64,000 bases of DNA. It comes from Albula goreensis. Taxonomy: Eukaryota; Chordata; Actinopteri; Albuliformes; Albulidae. Below are positions 12,701-24,700 of this stretch, one piece after another. The notes below the pieces were generated by a model that was not told the origin of the DNA, searched no databases, and worked only from the letters and a program-made list of their open reading frames with translations. The DNA lies in the NCBI GenBank assembly GCA_022829145.1, contig CM040742.1, forward strand, positions 44,099,682-44,163,681. The letters run 5' to 3'. The first letter of the stretch is position 1. Each line of letters opens with the position of its first letter. A program made the position numbers and the translations under genes.

Positions 12701-15700
12701 TCCCTCCCTCACCCTCTTTCTCTCTCCGTCTCTTTCCTAGCTTAGGAGCTTCAGCAGCTGTCACCCCACACACAGGGGCTCACAGCCCAGGCAAGGGCTC
12801 CGATCAAGCGTGATGTCATCGCTGTCCCAATCTCCGCGGCGATGAGATGACATAATCGAACCCTGTGTATTTACGGAATGCTGGACAAAACAAAGGGCAC
12901 CAGTGGACAAACCTCGACCAGGACAAAACACGCTTCCGGAAAACCTCCGCTCCACAAAGATAACCTCAGGACTACAGACTTTCTAAATGACGTTCAGCCG
13001 TTCTAGAACAACATTAAGCGCTAAGAGGGCTGGAGAAAACAGGACCCAGTCCTGTAAAATGTAATAGCTAAGGTTTTAAGTATTCATCAGACAGCTGGCG
13101 TATGCCTTCCAGAACAACAATAGTATTCGGTGCGATGTCAATATTCCTCAGGGATGCTTCAGTTTCTTGCCTGGCCAGGAGTATTGATCAGGCCTTGGGC
13201 TGCAAGATAATGTTTGCTAGAACAATGGTGACGCTAATCTACCAACCACTAATGCCAAAAAATAAATAAATACAAATATAATGTCTTTACAGACACGTTT
13301 TTATCACATTTTGTGTTTTAAGCATCCATTCTGTGCTGTTGGTAAGGTGAGAGAGTTTCATCAGTTATCACAGATTAAAATGATATTTTGGAAAAACAAA
13401 TAATCAAAACGATTTTAATGTGTAAAGACTGAAATTCCTGACATGGTGATGGATATGGACAACCATGTTATGGTATGGACAGCCATTTCTTGGGAGGTTT
13501 TGCTTCCCTTGCTTTTGATTATTGCTTTACATGTAGAAATTTGGCAACTGAATGCAAAGCCAATTCAGGCAATTCATGCCATGGTGATTTGTTTCCTCAA
13601 AATGTTCCTTTAGTCCAAAACTATAACACCTCACACACACCGCTAAACTCACAACACGATAATCAGTGGTTTTAAGAGCACCAGGACGAAGTCAAACGCT
13701 TCCCAGGGCCTCCCAAATCTCCTCATGTAAACATCACTGAACCTTTATGAGCGGTTATGGAATGTACAGTATGGAGAAAATATTCACCCCAAAGCGCTGG
13801 ATGCTTTCCTAGTTGATGAATGGTCTGATATGCCACAAGAAATAGTTCACAATCTGTACTGCAGCAGTCAAAGGACTGAACTCAAATAAACATTTATTAT
13901 GATAGGTGTTTATATTTCTTTTCTTCACCCTGACTATATACTGCATCCTGTATTAATAACAAATTATTATTATTGTTGTTTTTATTATTATTATTATTAT
14001 TATTTTTATGTGCAGGTAGCATAAGTGTTATATAAAAAAGACATGGTTGTACCATTAGCATAAGACACTGGTCTCTGTTTTATCTGGCTTTTCATTCCCT
14101 CCAGAAACAGAGACGCCCATTGTGCGTGTGCACAACATGACATAAGGCCGCTGCCGTCACATGACTCTACATCATGGCAGTATGGCTCCCGGCGGATTTG
14201 ACACAATGTGTCCATGTATGTCTTTTATCTATACATGGCTAATCATGAGTCGTTTCTCAGGTGCTGGCAGATCCATCTTCCCCTTTGCTCCAGAAAATGG
14301 CCTCTCCAGTGAGTGAGTGAGTGAGTGAGTGAGTGAGGGAGGGAGGGAGGGAGGGGGAGGGAGGGAGGGAGGGAGGGAGGGAGGGAGGGAGAGTGAGTGA
14401 GTGAGTGAGTGACAGCAAGTGTGAGAACCTGATGCCTGACACAGAAGCAGTATTAATCACCAAAACTGAGTCCTCAAAGCAAAAACATTTCTGCCAAGAA
14501 GGAGGGGCACCTGCATCATGATTTAATGGCTTTGGACGTAAAAACCAAAGTTGTCCATTTTATTTTTCACTAAAATGCTATCTTTGCCAACCTAGGAGTG
14601 CTGATATTACCAGCAATGTGGTAATGAAAGTAGCTTTTCAAAAAAAACAATTTTATACAATGTAATACAATTTTTATTGTGACCCCATGAGAGAAATTAT
14701 GCCAAAGAAACTACCTCTTGGCACTAATGCAGAGATTTTCACAAAATAACTGCAAGATCCCTTCTCATACAGACACACATCATCACATTATTGTATACTA
14801 CAAATTGTGCATTAGGCAGCAAATCTGGTCTGCTAGGATATTTTGGACGTTGCTGTTTATTCTGACCAACTGGGTTGAAACTAAAGACTATTATAATGAT
14901 ATTAGTGAACATGACCAGGAAGGATTCATTCTCATTCCACGAGAAACGTTTCTGTCATCCAATCAGAATCACAATCATCAGAAGAAATGATGGATGATCT
15001 GATTGGCCACAGTGTTGTCACACCTCCTATCACATATAATGGAGTGTTTTACAGCTGCGACCACACTTAGGGTTGCCACCTCCATCTTGTAAAAACTGAG
15101 GGGTACAGGTACCTCAAACTGAGTCAATGCCGAACAACATTCCCTAGTTTTGAGGATATTCATGATGTAACACATGTTCTCAATACATACTACTATACAG
15201 TGGAGCACAGAAGCTAAGCATTACTACTGAAACTAAGCAGCGGTGAGGCACAGAGCTACAAGCTCAGAAAGTCAAGAGTAACACCCCTACCCCCCATCCT
15301 CACCCCATTTTAACCCCCAAGCAAGGAAATTAACCCAATTTGCTTCAGTAAATATACAGGGAGATTAAGGTCTTAAAACGTAGGCTATGTATCCTGGATG
15401 ATGCCATCATCCATGAAGCAAATTAATAACGACTGTCTCACAGGAATGAAGCTACGTATCAAATTACACACTTTTGGGGGAGCGCTCCTTCTGGAGCCCC
15501 GGCTGCAGCATTCCAGAATGTGCCGTTTCACCTGCCCGCCTCGCGGCTATCGGTCATTGGGAGGCCCAGATTTGCTTCCTGCCTGCCGTGATCTTTACCG
15601 AAGCATGTGTGCGTAAGCGTCTTCCTGGCTCCTGGTTTGCGCTGGCTTACCGCTAGTCTGGATGATCGGGGGGGGGGAGAGATGGGTGGAGGGCGGGGGG

Positions 15701-18700
15701 GACAACTGCCAATGACTCAGTGAAAAATCTCAGTGAGCCATCCCATCTACAAGGCAGCCCAGATTTTCCTTTCACATTCTCAGACAACGCGGGCTTCAGA
15801 AGATTACGCTCCGATCCGCGCCACCGTCGCAATGCGTGAAAGATATCTTCAGAGCGGTCGTCGGGCCGTCACGGCCCCCAGGGCCTCTCTCTCTCTGTCT
15901 GTGACCCCAGCGTTCACGTCTGCAGCTAACGTACTGTAAACACACAGTTCATTCATTCCATCCTGGGTGTTTCGGGCAAATTAAATTAGTTCTGATGCTA
16001 ACTGAACATCTGTTCGGTTTACTGGGTAAAAAAAAAAGGACAGAGCGTCCACAAATTATTACAGCATTTAATCCGTTTCTCCCAACAGCACTAAATCAGA
16101 GGACATAAAAGTCCAGCTCACACAGATTTCATGAAATTTATATTTCTGTGTCGGGCGATATCCAGAGGTTACATGCTTTGAACACGCCTGTCTTTAATTT
16201 TACATACAGAGCATCTGAAGTCTGGAATGAAAGCAGACTTCATGCATCACCATGTTCTGCCTCACATGTCACAGAGACACCTAGACATGGGAAATGATCA
16301 TGTGTGATATCCAGAGCTTTCCACCCATAATATACCTACATCCCAAAGTTAAATCTGGATTTATTATCTGTCATGTTGTTTTGCATTATGACAAAACCCT
16401 TTATTGAAATTATTCAGAAATGGTCAGCATTCTCATGTCAAAAAACATGTCAAATCAAGTTTTCAAACAGACAGTTCTCACCACATAAACGGTTTCAAGA
16501 CCAAAGCATCAACATCCAAAATCGCTGAATTATATGGTTAACGTCCGTCGCATGCACCAAAAATACAGCTGCAGCGGATTCTGGACCGTAAACATTCCAC
16601 TTCCAGTTTGACAAGCTCCTCAGCAGCGCAGTGTCAGATAGGCAGTGCTTTCAGAAATCACACAGTACACAAAAGCAATACTGAGAGCTCAGACTGCAGC
16701 TGGCCTGACATTGGTCTGTCCTTCATAGATTACAGCACAGTCAGGGTAATAGGATACAGGCCACATCAGTGGCAAATTTACCTGCATCTCCCTTTTTTCC
16801 TCCCAATATTGGGGAAATGAAATTCGGCCTGACTGAGTACTACATCTCCTCCTTTTTCCATAAAGATTGGACGCAGAGAGTCTGCCCAAAGGTACCCTCC
16901 AGCTGCAGTTTATTTGCAGGGTGTGATTCTTTTCATGACTGGAAAAAGAAATACAGATTTTCAGAGCCCAACAACTCATTGTAACTGATGAAACTCATGG
17001 CAAACTAATTAAAACAACAGGACAAAATTGAGTGTCATTCCTCCTGTAGCTGCAACTCTGCTGACATCACAACTGCGCAGCATCCATTTCACGCAAGAAG
17101 AATGCGACACTCACATGACGACAAGAGTTACATTCCAGACTGCTACAAAATGACCTGTGCCCAGACACAGAACTCACACAAAACTGGGTTTCCTGATAAA
17201 TAATGTCTTCAGTGTCACTGTGACTAGTTTGGATTGTAGAAACAGATCTCTAAATGTCTGTGGACATGCGTCTGCCATAAGCGCAGTCACAAAGAGCTTT
17301 TTATTCACACAGCTGACATATGGAGAGAATGTTAAGACAAAACAGCCAAATGCTAGTGGCCCCATACAATTTTAGGGTCTGGAATCCATAATTCCTGATT
17401 AATCGAGAGTAATCTCTGAGGTTTTTATGTGACATTCCACCCTTGCGCGGCTACAGCCCACCATAATAAGATCCCATAGGTTATTTCCTGGAAGAACGGA
17501 TTAAATTATATTTCCCCAAAACATAATAACCTTGGGATTTCAGAGGCAAGATAAACAAATCTAGTTACAGTACACTGTGGACAGATAGAAAAACACTGTT
17601 TGTAACAGAAGGTCAGTAGCCGGTAACTGCATGTACATACGAAAGCTTCTGGAATGTTCACACACAGACTCCCTAAGAGCCGGTGGCAATTTTGCCTGTT
17701 TGCAGCCAACTGGTTGCATGAATTATGGAGAGTTTGTGCCTTCTGCACAGGAAGAGAGCAAAGGCAACGGCACATACAGCGTTACTCATTCTCTTTGTGT
17801 CACTCGAGAGACCAGGACTGCTTTGAAACCTTAACCCCTCTTTCAAAGGAACGTAAACGGGCTGCCCTCCTTCATTCAGATAGCAGCTCTCCCTCTGCTT
17901 TCTGGAGCATGACGTAAGGACACCTTGGCTTGTTCTCTGACAGAAAATAATCAGTAGTTCATATGACAATAACATTTTCACTTTTCACATGTATTTGTAA
18001 ATGGAGCTTGAATTACCATTTTCTCTAAATCAATAACTGTTTGTAAGCAGACTACTGAATATATTTAGCACCATACCATGCACATATTAAACTCTATCAC
18101 GACAGTCAAAACCCATGGCACAATGATAACAAAAGGCCATATAATTATAACCGGCGGCATTTATATTCACTCGCTGTTTGTGAAGTTCATGGCAGTTTGG
18201 AATGTAACCGTCTCACCCAGATAACTGAAGCATTCTGTTTGTGTGAAATCGACGCCTCATGGTTTTGAAATTAATACATCAGAAAGTATTCAACATAAGA
18301 CGCCTTGTTTCGACCGCACGCTGTGCCAAGAGTTTGGCCGATTAAAGCCACTGAATCAATGATCAAAACCCACGGAATGTTTTTGGTCCAACCAAAAAAT
18401 ATTTCCTGGGTTTTAAATTCTCTGACCTTTCAAATTCTTGTCTTATATATATATATATATATACTTAGGCATCTTAGTGTGTAGTGGTAACTGAAGAGGT
18501 ACTGTAACTCCAAAGCCCATATGTATTAATGGTAATAAGGCTAATACGTGAGTATACTGTCTGAGGAGGTGGGCATACTGTAACTCCAAAGCCCATATGT
18601 ATTAATGGTAATAAGGCTAATAGGTGAGTATACTGTCTGAGGAGGTGGGCATACTGTAACTCCAAAGCCCATATGTATTAATGGTAATAAGGCTAATAGG

Positions 18701-21700
18701 TGAGTATGCTGTCTGAGGAGGTGAGCATACTGTAACTCCAAAACCCATATGTATTAATGGTAATAAGGCTAATAGGTGAGTATACTGTCTGAGGAGGCGG
18801 GCATACTGTAACTCCAAAGCCCATATGTATTAATGGTAATAAGGCTAATAGGTGAGTATGCTGTCTGAGGAGGTGGGCATACTGTAACTCCAAAGCCCAT
18901 ATGTATTAATGGTAATAAGGCTAATAGGTGAGTATGCTGTCTGAGGAGGTGAGCATACTGTAACTCCAAAGCCCGTATGTATTAATGGTAATAAGGCTAA
19001 TAGGTGAGTATACTGTCTGAGGAGGTATACTGTAACTCCAAAGCCCATATGTATTAATGGTAATAAGGCTAATAGGTGAGTATACTGTCTGAGGAGGTGG
19101 GCATGGCCCATATGCATACTGTCTGAGGAGGTGAGCATACTGTAACTCCAAAGCCCATATGTATTAATGGTAATAAGGCTAATAAGGTCTAATAAGTATA
19201 CTGTCTGAGGAGGTGGGCATACTGTAACTCCAAAGCCCATATGTATTAATGGTAATAAGGCTAATAGGTGAGTATGCTGTCTGAGGAGGTGAGCATACTG
19301 TAACTCCAAAGCCCATATGTATTAATGGTAATAAGGCTAATAGGTGAGTATACTGTCTGAGGAGGTGGGCATACTGTAACTCCAAAGCCCATATGTATTA
19401 ATGGTAATAAGGCTAATAGGTGAGTATACTGTCTGAGGAGGTGGGCATACTGTAACCCCAAAGCCCATATGTATTAACGGTAATAGTAGGTGGGTAATAC
19501 TGTAATACTGTACTTTCCTAAGTGTTCTATCCTTGACTACACTAATGCTGAGGCAATCATATTCAATGTTCATGGGCTTCCACAGCAAGCCCCAAAATTA
19601 GAAAGCATAGAAAACTCTCATCTATTCTGCTCTATCACTGGCAAAAAGGTCAAATATTGGACCCGCGTTAATGGAACTCTGAAAAGTCGATGCCTTTTAA
19701 CCCAAATGCTTTCAGGCGATAGGTGAACCTTTCCATCTCTGCGTGGTTATTTGGAGCAGTCAGTTTTTTTGTTTGTTATATAACCGTATTCGCTATCAAT
19801 TAGCACAAGCGGTTTGGAATTTGGCAGGTCCAATCATCCGGAAGACGGAGGGCCAAACACCAAGCTCAGTTCTGCACGCCAGGAATCGGGAGAACGACAT
19901 TCCACTCGGAGAAAACAGGAAATCATGACAGACGCACAGACAGACAGACAGACAGACAGAAAAACAGGCAGACCTGGCCTGAGCGGTAGTCATGGAAAAA
20001 AATACTACGAATTGCCAGGGTGAAATGACGTGAGCCGTTCAAACAAACGCTATGCTAACGGTAGCATCTCTCAGCATAGTGGGACTCTGGTGGGCGTGTC
20101 TGACAGAAATCCATTTCGATGGACAATATTGACTAAATGAGAGCTTTTAGAAAGCTCGGTGGCAAACGGGGTAGGGAATATGATACAAAGCCAATCAGCG
20201 ACAGGAATAAGTGGATCAGCAAAAAAAACTAACGAACGCCGCCCCGAGGGCCGGACTCAAGGCTCTAAGCCGGGTCAGTTTCTGCGCTGGTCAGCACTTA
20301 CACAGATAAGAAACACCCTGATTGACGTCAAGTGAGCGAAATTCACCAGCTCCCTTGCCCGCTCCTGAAAGTGATCCTTGCGGGAGAGTTTTTGCGTGTC
20401 CTCAGATCAGATGATTGTGTGATGTAGGCGCGGTCATGGATTTTCTGGACTGGTCCGAGTGCATCTGAGACAGAATTAAGTGACAGCAATGTTCTCAGCC
20501 CGAGACATTAAGCACAGAGGTGCTGCTTCAGTCCCCCTGCGGTGTAGGAAACATTTCCACTTCTGTTAATACAGATGAATCTTGTGATTATTTAAATCTG
20601 ATTATTAAAGTCTTAGTTCAGTTTATCTTAGCTTAGTTCCCTAATCCACCAGAGTAGATGGAAAATTCATGTACAATTTACTACATTTTTTATGAGAAAA
20701 AACCGCCTCTATAACATATTTTTCACTTATCTACTTCAAAACTAATGTGGCTCAAATATAGTGTCTCTCTCTCTCGCTGTTTTTCTAATACAGTCTCCAT
20801 GATTTGTTCATTACCGCTGATTTATTGCTCTTTTTCCATTTCATTTCACATCAAAATAATGTTTGTTTTGTGGGCGTCGCACTGCATGGCCTCTAAGAGA
20901 AGTGTTTTGCGCTGTAATTTGTGACGCTTACCTCGTTATGCACGCTGTATGAAATGTCCTTTGATCATTAAACTGTATAACAACTTGTGTTTTTAATGAA
21001 CGGACTAAACTATTTATGGACCGCACAACTGTGCGAGCAGGAGACGATTTAAAGAGGCTGGAAACGTTGGATATTCAGTCTTGTGATCAAATACGGAGGC
21101 CTCTGTAACCAAAACTCAACAATACCTAAGTCCTAAGGTACATTTACTTTGGTGTTACTCCACCTGTTTCTTATGAGCACCTTATACATACGCATTTCAT
21201 TTCCTGACATTTGCAAACTATATGTGCTTGCTCTGTACTCACACTATGCAGTGGAGTATTTTCATTGACCCATCCATCGACTACACTGCAATTATTCGAA
21301 ACGCGGTGGACATTTATAGCTATATTTAAAATGGCTTTGTTTTCGGTGGATGACAAAGGCATGGCTGGTGGCCCTGAGCCCGCAAACCGTCAGAGTGGAG
21401 ACAGAGCGACCATCAGCTAACCTAAATCTGAAAGCACAATATTTGAGGGAGACGTGTGCTCATTCATTGAAATGCAATTCACCAGATACCAATCCTATCA
21501 CAAACATTGGCTCATAGAATGGAAAACCCCTTTCACAAATATACACACACGCATCTGCGCTGTATTATGGATGTGGACGAAGGCCATTTTATGTTTGCCT
21601 TCTTATGGGGAAGAAGGTCTTTTTATTTGTGCACAAATGCACAACAACCTCCTGATCTGCTTCACACTGGAGCTGAATGGCAACAATAAAAAACCGGGAT

Positions 21701-24700
21701 CTGTCACTCCAGTCCGAGATGGGTGCAGCGTCTTTGGGGTTTGAGCTTTTCTCTAAATCTGAAACCTATTCTGACACTGGAAACAAGGTGTGTGTTTCTC
21801 TTTAGTCAATCACTGACTTGAGCACTTAAGTGCTGGAGCACACCAAAAGCCAGCAGACACTGGCCCCCCCTGGGACTGTTCGTTTGAGATCCCTGCTGTA
21901 AGGCATGAAAAATAAATGAGGAGTGCTGCAGAAATGACCCGCAGAATGGGTGTTGGGCTCCAAAAAATGCAGTCAAAAAAAAAAAAGAAAAGCAACCTCT
22001 TTCTTCTCTCAATAATGTAACCTTTCGCCCCCTTGACACGGGGCAAAAAGTTCAAATATGACATTTCTTCATCTCTACGTTTCTGGTCTGGTAATGTTTT
22101 TAATTAAAAATACAGAGAATTTTAAGTCTGGAATTGGAAGCAGTTCTCCATGCATCAAGCCCGCCCTGCGTAAATCGCTGTTCTACCGTATATGTCACAG
22201 AGGCATCCAGACATAGGAAATGACTGCGCATGACATCCAGAGGAATCTGTGGATGATATATGTCTTCAAAGCTCTGGTTTTATTATTTGTCGGGTTATGG
22301 TGCATATTGACAAAACAGCGAATATGCTTCAGAAATGGTCAGCAAACTTTACAAGTCTTTCCTTTTTGGACACTGTGAAGATGATTGGATTTTGTTGTAA
22401 AACACAAAGAACAAAGTTTCTAAAAACAGAAATTGTCAACATTTTTTGGCAATTTCATCAATTCATATCAAGTCAGGAAACCCCCTGAAAGCTGGCTACT
22501 GTCACCCTACTGTCTTTTCCTATGGTAGAGGAATTTCAGGTAGGAATGAACCAGGGAGGGAATTTCTGTAAACGGAAAGTTAAACTCGAATCTTTCGGAG
22601 CTTACCAGCACTCGGTCTCCCACTCTTAGGTCCTTATCTCCGCCCTTCTTGACGGAGCCGCTGTCGGACATGTTGGAGCCGGACTCGTTCCCCGTCTTGA
22701 TGGAGCTGTTGAGCATGCCCTCCCGCAGAGGCATCACGACGCCGCGCGGGGCGGAGGCGGGGGCGGAGCTCCCATGGAGCGTCAGGTTCTGGGCCGTCAG
22801 CGAATCGGTGGACTGGGCGTCGCTCCCGTCGCCGACGGGTTGCCGGGTGAGCTTGGAGGGTCGGGTGAAGATCCCCTGCAGGGGCTGGCACTCGAAGTAG
22901 CGCACGCCCCCCACCGAGCCGTCGTTCTTGCCCACCAGGTCGTTCAGGACCACCCCAGCCCACTGCCCCGGGGCGAACTGCGTCTCCCCCAGGTAGTGGA
23001 TGCATCCTGGCTTCACGCCGTTCACCCACACCCGTTCGCCCACCACGAAGTCACCCAGGACATCATCGCCGACCTCAGAGACCTTGGAGCTGGACTTGTC
23101 CGAGGCCGTGCTACTGGGTGTTGGGGTGGTGGTTTTGTTTGGGGGGCCTGTGGACAGACAGACAGAGACATGGAAGATACGATCAGCACCCAACATGACT
23201 GTGACCGACTCAATCTTTTAAAGGTCACATTAACCAAATAATGCCTTAATCAGCAATCACTTATGGCCAGAAAAATAGACAGAGGTTATTATCAGTGCCC
23301 AAATCGGTCTGATTAATCGACTAATGGTTTATTCAGTGACTGCCTGTAAACAGACAAAGAAACAGAGATTACAGTCGGTACCTAGTTGGACTGTGTCAAT
23401 TACTCATTTAATCAATGTATCAATCTGATTGATAATCTATACCTTGAACTGATACCTAGTTTTTGAGAAAAATCTTTTTTAAACGACTTGCAAAATCATT
23501 TCCTAAAATTTATCAATACATTCTTAATAAACAATTTTTGATAGTCCTTGTACACAGAGATTGAATAGCAAAATAAACAAAGTAGCATGATATGTGAAAA
23601 CAATGGTGAAGGAAAGAAGAGATTATACAACTACAGTAGCTGCCATTTTACTATTTGTAAATGGGAGTATAAAATGGAATCCAGAATAAAGTTTATTGTC
23701 TCATGGTAGGACTGTGTGACCACATATCTTAACAAGGGATAAAAGTAAAAAGAAGGAGTAAGAGACAGAGCAGATGGAGAACACTGTGGTTTCTATAACC
23801 AGAACTAATAAAAGGACATTTACAAGCTTGTGAACTAAAGCATTAGACAATAAAGAAACCTCTCCCGCCGCTATCTCTGTATTATGACTATGCCTCAGGA
23901 CGCCCATCACATCTGCAAACAGATGCATCCCGTTCCACAGAGCTGTTTTCATGGCCCATCTACTTGTTTGTATCTACAGTGACCGACGGCCTCTCTTCTG
24001 AAGGTAGTCCTCCTGAACTTCTCTCTCAACATCATTGTTGGGAATAAAAACAGAAGGGAAAAAAAATCCCTGCAAACTGTTGTCCGCGATCTAATGGCAC
24101 CACGGCTCATGACTGCGCACACTATCAGTGTCTGCCTAGTTAGGCATTACTCCACTTTCCGCCAGAAACTGGGTCAGTGTGATTCGCTTTTTACTCGCCG
24201 ATTATAACATAGATGCCCCGAACATGTGCCTGACACATGCGGCCGAGGGCGGCGTATGAACCGGTCGGAAAGCGATACAGGGAGAGAGGGAGCCGAGGAG
24301 GGCCCAGGTCGATTAGAGGGCGGTCGGCTGCCCCTCGTAGTTGGCGGTGGGTACGGTTGGTACCAGGGCGCTCTCTGGCGTGTTGGCTGGGCGGGGGGAG
24401 GGGACTCCAGTAGGTCCAGACTCTACTTTTATGCCCCAGTTCCTCCCATATGCTCACCAGGGTAGAGCCACAAACCGCCGCGCACGTCAGCCAAGTATCA
24501 ACCGTACTGCTTTCATTGCGTAAATATCCATGTGTGAGAATGATATTTCTCAATAAAATGGCAGACCGCTGAAAAATGGAACCTGGCATACTCAGAAACC
24601 AAACTCTGTGATTTATGAATATGGGGAAGGGGAAGGGTAAACAGTTTGAACGTTTTTGGCTTTTGTCAGACACAGAAAACTCAATTCCATTCAAGGGGTC

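Larger units (their letters stand above)
9941..22605 (-). other. clip2: clip2 12.7-kb intron, rich in tandem and dispersed repeats
   Basis: This is the largest intron in the window. It holds repeat pair A (10289-10530 and 11728-11925), a CT-rich tract (about 12500-12742), an ATT microsatellite (13964-14006), a GTGA/GGGA compound tetranucleotide repeat (14309-14412), repeat pair B (16193-16429 and 22098-22344) and the 76-bp minisatellite (18477-19500). GACA repeats lie near 19940-19960. No coding exon could be supported; open frames here are short, low-complexity or unconserved. Confidence 0.75.

Noticed and set aside
12475-12813. 112-codon plus-strand frame with a hydrophobic start ([14 protein letters not shown])
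   Set aside because: It looks like a signal peptide but is produced by the CT-rich low-complexity tract, which encodes Ser/Leu/Pro. No downstream domain or splice partner was found.
18477-19500. CRISPR-like regular spacing
   Set aside because: The whole 76-bp unit is conserved, with no variable spacers, and the setting is a vertebrate intron. It is a minisatellite.
18474-19588. Overlapping minus-strand frames repeating [20 protein letters not shown]
   Set aside because: These are translations of the 76-bp minisatellite. The unit is not a multiple of three, so each frame closes after under three units; there is no promoter, splice context or homology.
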